From Ferrimonas balearica (GTDB lineage: Bacteria; Pseudomonadota; Gammaproteobacteria; Enterobacterales; Shewanellaceae): a DNA stretch of 64,000 nucleotides. The position numbers were made by a program, and so were the translations under genes. Positions 44,635-53,206 of the stretch are shown piece after piece (the first letter of the stretch is position 1; each line of letters begins with the position of its first letter). Location of the stretch: the NCBI RefSeq assembly GCF_019802085.1, contig NZ_JAHVHV010000002.1:620001-684000 (forward strand), read 5' to 3'. Below the pieces are notes generated by a model. It was not told the DNA's origin and ran no database searches. It worked only from the letters and a program-made list of their open reading frames with translations.

Positions 44635-44873
44635 CCCCGGGCCGATTTTCCCTGTACTGCTATGTTTACCCCTATCTGGGTCCTGCCACGAGGTCAAGGC
44701 GTTGACCCCACACCTCTCTGGCAATTGTTAAATTTGCTTGTCTGATGTTACTGAACTCCAATTTTGAAGCTTTGGGGTAGGATTTGATTCCTCTCCAGCG
44801 CTATAATCGGCCGCGAATTTACTTCAAATTACAATAATGTCATAAAAGTCCAGATAATGAGGATTACAGGTCC
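44635..44873 (+). promoter_or_regulatory. nupC upstream region with TATAAT
   Basis: A 239-base AT-richer gap. A perfect TATAAT lies at 44802-44807 but has no good -35 at 16-18 bases, which points to an activator-dependent promoter. I see no convincing CRP or CytR site. The predicted leader is about 60 bases. Confidence 0.45.
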
Positions 44874-46115
44874 ATGAGTATTGTGATGAGTCTGGTGGGG
44901 GTCGTGACCCTGCTGCTGATTGCCTTCGGGTTGTCTAACAATCGTAGCGCCATCAACTGGCGCACCGTGGGGGGCGCCTTCGCCATTCAGGCGAGCTTGG
45001 GCGCCTTCGTGCTTTATGTGCCCATCGGCAAGGACATCCTGGGCGGGATCTCCGAGGCGGTGTCCAGCGTCATTGGCTACGCCAACGACGGCATCGGCTT
45101 CCTGTTCGGTGATCTGGCCAAGTTCAAGGTCGGCTTCATCTTCGCCATCAACGTGCTGCCGGTGATCGTGTTCTTCTCCTCCCTGATCGCCGTGCTCTAC
45201 TACCTGGGTGTCATGCAGTGGGTGATCCGCATCATCGGTGGTGCCCTGCAAAAAGCCCTGGGCACCAGCCAGCCGGAGTCCATGTCCGCCACCGCCAACA
45301 TCTTCGTGGGCCAGACCGAAGCCCCGCTGGTGGTGCGCCCCTTCATTCCCACCATGACCCAGTCTGAGCTGTTCGCCATCATGACCGGTGGTCTGGCGTC
45401 CGTGGCCGGTTCCGTTCTGGCCGGTTACGCCGGTCTGGGCGTGCCCCTGGAATACCTGATTGCCGCCTCCTTTATGGCCGCCCCCGGTGGACTGCTGATG
45501 GCCAAGCTGATGCATCCGGAAACCGAAGAGCCCAAGCAGCACATGGAAGACATCGGTGAGCCGGAAGACAAGCCCGCCAACGTGCTGGATGCCGCCGCCG
45601 CCGGTGCCTCCTCCGGGATGCAGCTGGCCCTGAACGTCGGTGCCATGCTGTTGGCCTTCATCGGCTTGATCGCCCTGATCAACGGCATCATCGGCTGGGC
45701 CGGTGGCCTGGTGGGCATGGAAGGCCTGACCCTGGAGGTGATCCTCGGTTACGTCTTTGCCCCGCTGGCCTTCCTGATGGGCGTGCCCTGGGAGGAAGCC
45801 ACCGTGGCCGGCTCCTTTATCGGTCAGAAGATCGTGGTCAACGAGTTCGTGGCCTACGTGAACTTCGCCCCCTACATCAACGGTGAGGCCCTGATCAACG
45901 GCGCCGTGATGACCGACCGCACCCAGGCGATCATCGCCTTCGCCCTCTGTGGTTTCGCCAACCTCTCCTCCATCGCCATCCTGCTCGGTGGCCTGGGGGC
46001 CATGGCGCCCAACCGTCGTCACGATCTGGCCAAGCTGGGCCTGCGTGCCGTGGTGGCCGGCTCCCTGTCCAACCTGATGAGCGCCACCCTGGCGGGCCTG
46101 TTCCTCTCCCTTTAA
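44874..46115 (+). CDS. nupC: NupC-type concentrative nucleoside transporter
   Basis: A 413-residue CNT-family symporter (E. coli NupC 400) that imports nucleosides with a proton or sodium ion across the inner membrane. The conserved nucleoside/cation-site segments are visible: [45 protein letters not shown] and [18 protein letters not shown]. About ten hydrophobic segments run through the protein. It is followed by a strong terminator and by the tsx porin and deo genes, so uptake and catabolism genes are clustered. Confidence 0.95.
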   Translation: MSIVMSLVGVVTLLLIAFGLSNNRSAINWRTVGGAFAIQASLGAFVLYVPIGKDILGGISEAVSSVIGYANDGIGFLFGDLAKFKVGFIFAINVLPVIVFFSSLIAVLYYLGVMQWVIRIIGGALQKALGTSQPESMSATANIFVGQTEAPLVVRPFIPTMTQSELFAIMTGGLASVAGSVLAGYAGLGVPLEYLIAASFMAAPGGLLMAKLMHPETEEPKQHMEDIGEPEDKPANVLDAAAAGASSGMQLALNVGAMLLAFIGLIALINGIIGWAGGLVGMEGLTLEVILGYVFAPLAFLMGVPWEEATVAGSFIGQKIVVNEFVAYVNFAPYINGEALINGAVMTDRTQAIIAFALCGFANLSSIAILLGGLGAMAPNRRHDLAKLGLRAVVAGSLSNLMSATLAGLFLSL

Positions 46116-46131
46116 TCACTGGGAAACAGGC

Positions 46132-46160
46132 AAAAAGGCGGCCGAAAGGCCGCCTTTTTT
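46132..46160 (+). terminator. intrinsic terminator after nupC
   Basis: AAAAAGGCGGCC and GGCCGCCTTTTT pair around a GAAA tetraloop, 17 bases past the nupC stop. Confidence 0.93.
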
Positions 46161-46185
46161 GTGTTCAGACAGTAAATAAATTCAG

Positions 46186-46318
46186 TTCAGGCTGAAGACA
46201 GTTCAGAGTAAAAAGTCTAGTATTGCACCCCGAAAATGGGATCTGGCGCACACTCGGGAGACCTGGGGCCCTTGCTCTCGCCTGTGGATATTGCTTGAAC
46301 GGCTCAAGTGGATACAAT
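46186..46318 (+). promoter_or_regulatory. tsx promoter and operator-like dyads
   Basis: The promoter is TTGCTT (46291-46296), a 16-base spacer and TACAAT (46313-46318). The dyad CTTGAACGGCTCAAG (46294-46308) covers the spacer. Further upstream, TTCAGGCTGAA (46186-46196) is a perfect 11-bp dyad flanked by two CAGTTCAG copies (46183-46190 and 46199-46206). They look like two different regulator sites; the regulators are unknown. Confidence 0.55.
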
Positions 46319-46381
46319 GCGCCTGCCTGCACGGATAGTGGGTCCTAATTAAAAAATGATCTGTATACACAGGGGTTGATG

Positions 46382-47161
46382 ATGAACAAGTTTTCTACTC
46401 TGGCCGTAGCCGGCGCTGCCGCTCTGGCCATGTCTGCTCCGGCGTCCGCCGAGCAGCTCTACGGCTTCGCTACTGCTTCCGTAAACTACCTGGATTGGAC
46501 CGATAAGGCCGAAGACCGCGCCTCTTTCGGTGGCAAGAAAGACTTCATGTACCTGGAAGTGGAAGGCGGTGCCGGCTTCTCCTGGGGTGACGTGTACGGT
46601 TTCTTCGACATCGAGAACCCGCAAAACCTGGGTGACGAAGACGCTGCTGCCGAAGGCAAAGGCTTCCGCATCGCCACCAAAGGTTCTGTTGCCGTTAACA
46701 TCGGTCAGTCCAACTGGAACCTGTACGGCCACGTATACCACTTCGAAGACACCGGTTTCTTCGACACCAACGTGGTTCTGGGTGCCAGCTACGACATCTT
46801 CACCAAGTCCGGTTTCTGGATGAAGCCCTTCATCGGTGCTCACATCGAAAACCAGACCTTCGCCGGTAACGGCTTCAACGGCTACATGGCTGGCTGGGTA
46901 CTGGGCTACGACTTCCAGGTTGGCGGTCAGAAGCTGTCCATCTCCCAGTGGCACGAGACCGAGTTCGGTCGTAAGGACCAGTTCCGTAACGGCGCCGACG
47001 GCCGTCAGCTGGACAGCTACGGTCAGAACGGTGCGGTTGCCCTGTGGTGGCACCTGCCGAACAACTTCACCGCCGGTCTGCAGTACCGCTACTTCGACCA
47101 GAAGCTGGGTGATGCCAACTACGGTGACGCTCTGATCTACACTCTGAAGTACAACTTCTAA
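46382..47161 (+). CDS. Tsx/OmpK-family nucleoside-specific outer-membrane channel
   Basis: A 259-residue outer-membrane protein with signal peptide MNKFSTLAVAGAAALAMSAPASA and a mature 12-strand barrel pattern ending in the outer-membrane Phe (IYTLKYNF). The family features LYGFATASVNYLDWTD, DVYGFFDIENP and QYRYFDQKLGD match Vibrio OmpK and E. coli Tsx, which admit nucleosides. AGGGG lies six bases before ATG 46382; TTG 46376 and ATG 46379 are less likely. Codon use (many GGT, GTT, TCT, AAC) is more biased than its neighbours, as for abundant porins. Confidence 0.93.
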   Translation: MNKFSTLAVAGAAALAMSAPASAEQLYGFATASVNYLDWTDKAEDRASFGGKKDFMYLEVEGGAGFSWGDVYGFFDIENPQNLGDEDAAAEGKGFRIATKGSVAVNIGQSNWNLYGHVYHFEDTGFFDTNVVLGASYDIFTKSGFWMKPFIGAHIENQTFAGNGFNGYMAGWVLGYDFQVGGQKLSISQWHETEFGRKDQFRNGADGRQLDSYGQNGAVALWWHLPNNFTAGLQYRYFDQKLGDANYGDALIYTLKYNF

Positions 47162-47179
47162 GTTATTTTCAGAAGTGTA

Positions 47180-47210
47180 AAAAAGGGTCTGCCAACGGCA
47201 GACCCTTTTT
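47180..47210 (+). terminator. intrinsic terminator after tsx
   Basis: AAAAAGGGTCTGCC and GGCAGACCCTTTTT form a 14-bp perfect stem with a 3-base loop, 19 bases past the stop. Confidence 0.94.
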
Positions 47211-47439
47211 GTTATTATCGACCACGTTTTTGCGGGAAAAAGGATTTTTCGCGAAAGTTGGCGTTTCAAACAGAGCCCTTCTTAAGTCTTCAAGGAACCA
47301 AGTCCGCGTCGCCTTCACGTGACGAGAGCTGGTTCGTCGTGCCCCTTTCCGGGCCACTTCACAAAACGACCTGACCCGTCTCCGTGGGGCGAGGGTGTTA
47401 TCTATACTGCGTACAATCAACCGGAACTGGGAGTATTCC
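47211..47439 (+). promoter_or_regulatory. deo operon upstream region
   Basis: A 229-base gap. An inverted repeat GAACCA (47295-47300)/TGGTTC (47330-47335) encloses a CGTC/GACG stem. Two overlapping -10 candidates, TATACT (47403-47408) and TACAAT (47412-47417), lie 23-32 bases before deoC without a clear -35. No convincing CRP, CytR or DeoR site is visible. Confidence 0.4.
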
Positions 47440-48213
47440 ATGAGCGATATGAACGCCGCCGCACTGCGTGCCTTGTCCCTAATGGATCTGACGACTTTGA
47501 ATGACGACGACACCGACGAGAAGGTGATAAAGCTTTGTCATGACGCCAAATCTCCGGCTGGCAACACTGCCGCCATCTGCATCTACCCCCGCTTCATCCC
47601 CATCGCCCGCAAGACTCTGAACGCCATCGGCGCCGCCGAGGTTCAGATCGCCACCGTCACCAACTTCCCCCACGGCAACGACGACATCGAGATCGCCGTG
47701 GCCGAGACCAAGGCCGCCGTGGCTTACGGGGCCGACGAGGTGGACGTGGTGTTCCCCTACCGGGCCCTGATGGCCGGCAACGAGACCGTGGGTTTCGAAC
47801 TGGTCAAGGCCTGCAAGGCCGCCTGTGGTGATCAGGTGCTGCTCAAGGTGATCATCGAGTCCGGTGAGTTGAAAGAGGAGGCCCTCATTCGTCGCGCCTC
47901 CGAGCTCAGCATCGACGCCGGTGCCGACTTCATCAAGACCTCCACCGGCAAGGTGCCGGTCAACGCCACCCTGGAAGCGGCCCGCATCATGATGGAGGTG
48001 ATCCGCGACAAGGACACCTCCGTGGGCTTCAAGCCGGCCGGTGGGGTGCGCAACGCCGAGCAGGCCGCCGAATACCTGGACCTGGCCGCCTCCATCCTGG
48101 GGCCGGACTGGGTCTCCCCCCGCACCTTCCGCTTCGGGGCCTCCAGCCTGCTGGCCAGTCTGCTCCAGACCCTGGGGCACGGTGAGGGTCCGGCGGACAG
48201 CCAGGCCTACTAA
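47440..48213 (+). CDS. deoC: deoxyribose-phosphate aldolase
   Basis: A 257-residue class I aldolase that splits deoxyribose-5-phosphate into acetaldehyde and glyceraldehyde-3-phosphate. The Schiff-base lysine is Lys166 in [11 protein letters not shown]. The acid/base Asp is in [13 protein letters not shown] and the second lysine in GFKPAGGVR. It aligns closely with E. coli DeoC from [17 protein letters not shown] onward. The ATG at 47440 has GGGAG seven bases upstream; the frame is open further upstream but without a start signal. It heads deoC-deoA-deoB-deoD, the E. coli order. Confidence 0.98.
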   Translation: MSDMNAAALRALSLMDLTTLNDDDTDEKVIKLCHDAKSPAGNTAAICIYPRFIPIARKTLNAIGAAEVQIATVTNFPHGNDDIEIAVAETKAAVAYGADEVDVVFPYRALMAGNETVGFELVKACKAACGDQVLLKVIIESGELKEEALIRRASELSIDAGADFIKTSTGKVPVNATLEAARIMMEVIRDKDTSVGFKPAGGVRNAEQAAEYLDLAASILGPDWVSPRTFRFGASSLLASLLQTLGHGEGPADSQAY

Positions 48214-48265
48214 GACGCATTGGGGCCGTTCTCCGGCCCCCCTGATTTTGGGTAGGGGGCAAAGG

Positions 48266-49588
48266 ATGTTTCTACCGCAAGAGATCATTCGTAAAAAGCG
48301 CGACGGCGAAGTGCTGAGCGCTGAAGAGATCCGTTTTTTCGTCCAGGGGATCGCCGACAACACCGTGAGCGAGGGGCAGATCGCCGCTTTCGCCATGGCG
48401 GTGTTCTTCAAGGACATGACCATGGAGGAGCGGGTGGCCCTGACCACCGGCATGCGCGACTCCGGTACCGTACTTTCCTGGGACCACCTGAACCTGGATG
48501 GGCCCATCCTCGACAAGCATTCCACCGGCGGGGTGGGGGACGTGGTCTCCCTGATGCTGGGGCCGCTGATCGCCGCCTGCGGCGCCTACGTGCCGATGAT
48601 CTCCGGTCGGGGCCTGGGCCACACCGGCGGCACCCTGGACAAGCTGGAGTCGATCCCCGGTTACAACATCGTGCCGGACAACCGCCGCTTCGGTGAGGTG
48701 GTCAAGGACGCCGGGGTGGCCATCATCGGCCAGACCGGCGATCTGGCCCCCGCGGACAAGCGTTTCTACGCCACCCGGGACGTTACCGCCACCGTCGATT
48801 CCATCTCCCTGATCACCGCCTCCATCCTGTCCAAGAAACTGGCCGCCGGTCTGGACGCGCTGGTGATGGACGTCAAGGTGGGCAGCGGTGCCTTTATGCC
48901 CACTTACGAGGCCTCTGAAGCCCTGGCCCAGAGCATCGTCGAGGTGGCCAATGGTGCTGGGGTGCCCACCTCGGCCCTGCTCACCGACATGAACCAGGTG
49001 CTGGCCTCCAGCGCCGGCAATGCGGTGGAGGTGCGCGAGGCGGTGGACTACCTCACCGGGGCCCGACGCAACCCCCGGCTGCACCGGGTGACGCTCTCTT
49101 TGGGGGCGGAACTTCTGGTGCTGGGCAAACTGGCCCGGGACCCGGAGCACGCCTGGCAGATGCTGGAGCAGGCCCTGGCCAGTGGCGCCGCCGCCGAGCA
49201 CTTCGGCAAGATGGTGGCCGGCCTCGGGGGCCCCAACGACTTTATGGACAATCCGGCCCGCTACCTGCCCACGGCAAAGGTGGTGAAGCCGGTTTATGCT
49301 CAACACAGTGGCTTTGTGACCGCCATGGACACCCGCGCCATCGGCATGGCGGTGGTCAACCTCGGCGGTGGCCGCAAGGTGGCCAGCGACAGCATCGACC
49401 ACAGTGTGGGCTTCGACCAGATCTGCACCCTGCGCCAAAGCGTGGACAGCAGCACGCCGCTGGCGATGCTGCACGCCAACGACGAGGCCCAGTGGCAGGC
49501 GGCCGCGACCGCCCTGCGCGACGCCATCACCCTGGGTGAGGCGGCGCCGGCGGCGGATCCGGAAGTGTATCGACTGGTTCGCAATTGA
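48266..49588 (+). CDS. deoA: thymidine phosphorylase
   Basis: A 440-residue enzyme, the same length as E. coli DeoA, that converts thymidine and phosphate to thymine and deoxyribose-1-phosphate. The family signature and phosphate-binding segments are [56 protein letters not shown] and [12 protein letters not shown]. The start at 48266 ([14 protein letters not shown]) is by homology; the frame extends upstream into deoC sequence without meaning. A small GC hairpin (48223-48241) lies in the 52-base gap after deoC, possibly an mRNA processing site. Confidence 0.98.
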   Translation: MFLPQEIIRKKRDGEVLSAEEIRFFVQGIADNTVSEGQIAAFAMAVFFKDMTMEERVALTTGMRDSGTVLSWDHLNLDGPILDKHSTGGVGDVVSLMLGPLIAACGAYVPMISGRGLGHTGGTLDKLESIPGYNIVPDNRRFGEVVKDAGVAIIGQTGDLAPADKRFYATRDVTATVDSISLITASILSKKLAAGLDALVMDVKVGSGAFMPTYEASEALAQSIVEVANGAGVPTSALLTDMNQVLASSAGNAVEVREAVDYLTGARRNPRLHRVTLSLGAELLVLGKLARDPEHAWQMLEQALASGAAAEHFGKMVAGLGGPNDFMDNPARYLPTAKVVKPVYAQHSGFVTAMDTRAIGMAVVNLGGGRKVASDSIDHSVGFDQICTLRQSVDSSTPLAMLHANDEAQWQAAATALRDAITLGEAAPAADPEVYRLVRN

Positions 49589-49610
49589 CGAACCGGTGAC
49601 AGGAGGTGTC

Positions 49611-50825
49611 ATGACTCGAGCCATAGTGCTTATGATGGATTCGTTCGGGGTCGGTGCCAGCGCCGATGCCGCCCAGTTTGGCGATGAGGGGGCCGATACC
49701 TTTGGCCACATCGCCCAGGTGTGCGCCGAGGGCGGCGCCGAGGTGGGCCGAAGCGGCCCGCTTCATCTGCCCAACCTCACCCAGTTGGGCCTGGCTCGAC
49801 TGGGCTTCGAGAGCACCGGCAAGGTGCCCGCCGGCTTCAACCTGGAGGCGGAGGTCACCGGGGCCTACGGCTTTGCCGCCGAGCTCTCTTCCGGCAAGGA
49901 CACCCCCAGTGGTCACTGGGAGATGGCCGGTGTGCCGGTGCTGTTCGACTGGGGCTACTTCACCGATAAGCAGAACAGCTTCCCCAAGGAGCTGACCGAC
50001 AAGATCCTAAAGCGGGCGGGCCTGGAGAGTTTCCTGGGTAACTGCCACGCGTCCGGTACCGCCATCCTGGAGCGCCTCGGTGAGGAGCACATGCGCACCG
50101 GTGCGCCCATCTTCTACACCTCGGCGGACAGCGTGTTCCAGATCGCCTGTCACGAGGAGAGCTTTGGTCTGGAGCGGCTCTATGAGCTGTGCGAGATCAC
50201 CCGTGAGGAGCTGGAGCCCTACAACATCGGTCGGGTGATCGCCCGGCCCTTCGTTGGCCAGAGCGCCATGGACTTCGCCCGCACCGGCAACCGCCGGGAC
50301 TACGCGCTGGAGCCGCCGGCCCCCACGGTGCTGGACAAGCTCAAGGCGGACGGGGGCGAGGTGATCTCCGTCGGCAAGATCTCCGACATCTACGCCCACT
50401 GCGGCATCACCCAGAAGCGCAAGGCCACCGGCCTGGAGGCGCTGTGGGATGAGACCCTGGCGGCGGTGGATGAAGCCGGCACCCACAGCCTCATCTTCAC
50501 CAACTTCGTGGATTTCGACTCCGCCTACGGCCACCGCCGGGACATCACCGGTTACGCCGCGGCGCTGGAGTATTTCGACACCCGGTTGCCGGAGCTGATG
50601 TCCCGGTTGCAACCGGGGGACATCGTGGTGATCACCGCCGATCACGGCTGCGATCCCACCTGGACGGGCACGGACCACACCCGTGAGCACGTGCCGGTCA
50701 TCCTTTTTGGGCCCGGAGTCCAGCCGGGTTCCCTGGGCAAGCGTGACAGCTTTGCCGACATCGGCCAGTCCCTGGCCAGCCACTTCGGGCTGGAACCCAT
50801 GGACTACGGCAAATCCTTTTTATAA
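49611..50825 (+). CDS. deoB: phosphopentomutase
   Basis: A 404-residue alkaline-phosphatase-superfamily mutase (E. coli DeoB 407) that converts (deoxy)ribose-1-phosphate to the 5-phosphate, linking DeoA/DeoD to DeoC. The metal ligands are in [13 protein letters not shown] (Asp), [35 protein letters not shown] (Asp-His and His). The phospho-acceptor Thr lies in the [12 protein letters not shown] loop. AGGAGG precedes the ATG at four bases, one of the strongest ribosome-binding sites in the window. It begins 22 bases after deoA. Confidence 0.98.
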   Translation: MTRAIVLMMDSFGVGASADAAQFGDEGADTFGHIAQVCAEGGAEVGRSGPLHLPNLTQLGLARLGFESTGKVPAGFNLEAEVTGAYGFAAELSSGKDTPSGHWEMAGVPVLFDWGYFTDKQNSFPKELTDKILKRAGLESFLGNCHASGTAILERLGEEHMRTGAPIFYTSADSVFQIACHEESFGLERLYELCEITREELEPYNIGRVIARPFVGQSAMDFARTGNRRDYALEPPAPTVLDKLKADGGEVISVGKISDIYAHCGITQKRKATGLEALWDETLAAVDEAGTHSLIFTNFVDFDSAYGHRRDITGYAAALEYFDTRLPELMSRLQPGDIVVITADHGCDPTWTGTDHTREHVPVILFGPGVQPGSLGKRDSFADIGQSLASHFGLEPMDYGKSFL

Positions 50826-50849
50826 CAACTGACGAAATGGGGTCATTTC

Positions 50850-51554
50850 ATGGCTACGCCTCACATTAACGCACCCGCCGGTGCCTTCGCTGAAACCGTG
50901 CTCTTCCCGGGCGATCCGCTGCGCGCCAAGTACATCGCGGAAACCTTCCTGGAGAACGTGGAGCAGGTGACCGACGTTCGCAACATGCTGGGCTTTACCG
51001 GCACCTACAAGGGCAAGAAGGTCTCAGTGATGGGGTCCGGCATGGGGATCCCCTCCTGCTCCATCTACGCCAAGGAGCTGATCACCGAGTACGGGGTGAA
51101 GAACCTCATCCGCGTGGGCAGCTGCGGTGCCATCTCCACCGATGTGAAGGTCCGCGACGTGATCGTCGGCATGGGCGCCTGCACCGATTCCAAGGTGAAC
51201 CGCACCCGCTTCAAGGACAACGACTTCGCCGCCATCGCCGATTACGGTCTGCTGAGCAAGGTGGTGGACGCCGCCGGCCAGGCCGGGATCCCGGTGCGGG
51301 TGGGCAACGTCTTCTCCGCCGATCTCTTCTACACCCCGGACCCGGAGATGTTCGACGTGATGGAGAAGATGGGCGTACTGGGGGTTGAGATGGAAGCCGC
51401 CGGCCTGTACGGCGTGGCCCACGAGTTCGGTGCCAAGGCGCTGTGCGTGGTGACCGTCTCCGACCACATCCGCACCGGTGAAGCCACCACCGCGGAGGAG
51501 CGTCAGAACACCTTCAACGACATGATCACCATGACCCTGGAGTCCCTGCTGTAA
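50850..51554 (+). CDS. deoD: purine-nucleoside phosphorylase (DeoD type)
   Basis: A 234-residue hexameric PNP that phosphorolyses purine (deoxy)nucleosides to base and (deoxy)ribose-1-phosphate. The family motifs are visible: [18 protein letters not shown] (phosphate site), [42 protein letters not shown] (sugar site) and the catalytic Asp in [11 protein letters not shown]. It ends the deo operon with a strong terminator that lies inside the antisense strand of ytjB. Confidence 0.98.
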   Translation: MATPHINAPAGAFAETVLFPGDPLRAKYIAETFLENVEQVTDVRNMLGFTGTYKGKKVSVMGSGMGIPSCSIYAKELITEYGVKNLIRVGSCGAISTDVKVRDVIVGMGACTDSKVNRTRFKDNDFAAIADYGLLSKVVDAAGQAGIPVRVGNVFSADLFYTPDPEMFDVMEKMGVLGVEMEAAGLYGVAHEFGAKALCVVTVSDHIRTGEATTAEERQNTFNDMITMTLESLL

Positions 51555-51572
51555 TCCGGCCGGGCCATTGGG

Positions 51573-52202
51573 CTAGGAGGGGGTCGCTTCGGCGGCCCCC
51601 TTTTTTTGGGCCAGCCGTTTGAGGCGCTGCTCGTAACTGAAGCGGGCCCGTTTAAAGGAGAGGGCCCGGGCCAGCAGGGTGCCAATCAGGCCCGCCAATA
51701 ACAGCATCAACTGCTGCTGGTGATGGTGGCGCTCCAGCATCACTTTGTTGTCGCGGAAAAACAGCGAACGGTTGATGCGGATCCTCAGGTACCCCAGCAC
51801 CTCGCTGTCCTGGCGCACCGCGGCGGTCAGCGGGGCAAAACGTTGCAGGGCGCGATCCACCACCTCGGCCTCCGGCAACTGCTCGGTGGGGAACAGGGAT
51901 TGCTCGCTGGCCAGGCGATGCCCCTCACGGCTGAACACGGTAGCGGAGACGATGCGAGGGTCCGCCACCAGGGAGTGGACCAGCCAGTTGAGCTGCTCCG
52001 GCTCGTCCAGCTTCAGGGCGGGGGCCGCCGCGTGGGCGGCCTGGCGGACCATGGAGTCGGCCAGCAGATCGGTCTGTCGGTCCAGCAGCAGCCGGGCCTG
52101 GCGCTCGCTGCTGAGCCACAACTGGAGGATCCCCACCAGCAGGGTCAGGGCCAGGCCCATCTGCAAAACACGCCAGACTCTCATACGGTTGCGCCACAGC
52201 AT
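51573..52202 (-). CDS. ytjB: YtjB/Smp-like membrane protein
   Basis: A 209-residue protein with the layout of E. coli YtjB (Smp, 214 residues). An N-terminal membrane helix (residues 13-30, LQMGLALTLLVGILQLWL) is followed by a periplasmic sensor-like domain (DSMVRQAAHAAAPALKL, VADPRIVSATVFSREGHRLASEQS, VLGYLRIRINRSLF). A second membrane helix (about 165-182) and a basic cytoplasmic tail end it. Its function is unknown; the fold resembles double-CACHE-type sensors without an output domain. It is divergent from serB, as in E. coli, and convergent with deoD, whose terminator covers its last codons. Confidence 0.85.
   Translation of the reverse strand: MLWRNRMRVWRVLQMGLALTLLVGILQLWLSSERQARLLLDRQTDLLADSMVRQAAHAAAPALKLDEPEQLNWLVHSLVADPRIVSATVFSREGHRLASEQSLFPTEQLPEAEVVDRALQRFAPLTAAVRQDSEVLGYLRIRINRSLFFRDNKVMLERHHHQQQLMLLLAGLIGTLLARALSFKRARFSYEQRLKRLAQKKGAAEATPS
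51578..51607 (+). terminator. intrinsic terminator after deoD
   Basis: AGGGGG and CCCCCT flank an inner CGC-TTCG-GCG hairpin (one mismatched pair), followed by seven T residues. The hairpin overlaps the last codons of ytjB on the other strand. Confidence 0.85.
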
Positions 52203-52215
52203 ACGGGAAGATCCG

Positions 52216-52243
52216 TTTCCATCTCGGTTTCTCTCTTTATAAT
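52216..52243 (+). promoter_or_regulatory. putative serB promoter
   Basis: TTTCCA (52216-52221), a 16-base spacer and a perfect TATAAT (52238-52243), 39 bases before the serB ATG. Confidence 0.6.
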
Positions 52244-52282
52244 GGGTAGCGCCAAAGAACAGAAGTGATACAAGGATTTATC

Positions 52283-53197
52283 ATGGCCCCGCTCTCCCCG
52301 GATGCGCCCCTGATCCCGCAACTGGCCTCCGATCTCCTGCCCTGGGAGCCCCATCGGCCCACCCTGATGCTGCTAGGGTCGTCCCTGACCCGAGCCCAGG
52401 GCGAGGCGGTGCTGGCCCAGTGCGGCCCCCTGAACGCCGTGGTGGCGGAGAACCTGCCCGGCGGCCTGCAGCGGGTCGGCTGGCAGGGCCGTGAATTCGA
52501 TGCGCTGCCCGCCGCCCCCGAGGGGTGTGAGCTGCTCATCCTGCCACCCAACCTGCCCAGCCTGGCCCAGCCGGGTCTGCTGCTGATGGACATGGACTCC
52601 ACCGCCATCACCATCGAGTGCATCGATGAGATCGCCCGCCAGGGCGGGGTCTACGACCAGGTGGCGGCGGTGACCGCCCAGGCGATGGCCGGGGGGCTGG
52701 AGTTTGCCGAATCGCTGCGCCGGCGGGTGGCGATGCTTAAGGGGATCCCGGAGTCGGTACTGGGCGACATCGCCCAGCAGCCACCGCTGATGCCGGGACT
52801 GGTCACCCTTTGCCAGGCCCTGAAACAGCGGGGCTGGCGCCTGGCGCTGGCCTCCGGCGGCTTTACCCCGGTGGCCAAAGCGGTGGCCGAAGCGGCGGGA
52901 CTGGATTACATCGAAGCCAACGACCTGACCGTCTGCGACGGCGTCTTTACCGGTGAGGTGGACGGGGCCATCGTCGATGCCGCCCGCAAGGCGGCGATCC
53001 TCGAAGAGTTGGGCGCACGTTGGGGCATTGCGCCGGCCCAGCGGGTGGCGATGGGGGATGGGGCCAACGATCTGCCAATGCTGGCGGCGGCGGGACTGGG
53101 GGTGGGGGTGCACCCCAAACCGGCGGTGGCCGCCCAGGCGGACGTGGCGCTGGCCCACCTGGGACTGGACGCCGTGCTGGCGCTGCTGCGCCCCTGA
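52283..53197 (+). CDS. serB: phosphoserine phosphatase
   Basis: A 304-residue HAD-superfamily phosphatase that catalyses the last step of serine synthesis. The catalytic LMDMDSTAITIECIDEIA holds nucleophile Asp103 and Asp105; ALASGGFTPVA is motif II, the Lys of motif III lies near DAARKAAIL, and GDGANDLPML is motif IV. The N-terminal 95 residues form the extra domain typical of long SerB proteins and are divergent here. AGGA supports ATG 52283 over GTG 52265. It is convergent with the PilZ gene, nine bases away. Confidence 0.96.
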   Translation: MAPLSPDAPLIPQLASDLLPWEPHRPTLMLLGSSLTRAQGEAVLAQCGPLNAVVAENLPGGLQRVGWQGREFDALPAAPEGCELLILPPNLPSLAQPGLLLMDMDSTAITIECIDEIARQGGVYDQVAAVTAQAMAGGLEFAESLRRRVAMLKGIPESVLGDIAQQPPLMPGLVTLCQALKQRGWRLALASGGFTPVAKAVAEAAGLDYIEANDLTVCDGVFTGEVDGAIVDAARKAAILEELGARWGIAPAQRVAMGDGANDLPMLAAAGLGVGVHPKPAVAAQADVALAHLGLDAVLALLRP

Positions 53198-53206
53198 ACC
53201 GGTCAA

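Noticed and set aside
44635-44873. CRP or CytR sites before nupC
   Set aside because: No TGTGA/TCACA pair or GTTGCA-type half-sites were found in this stretch by eye.
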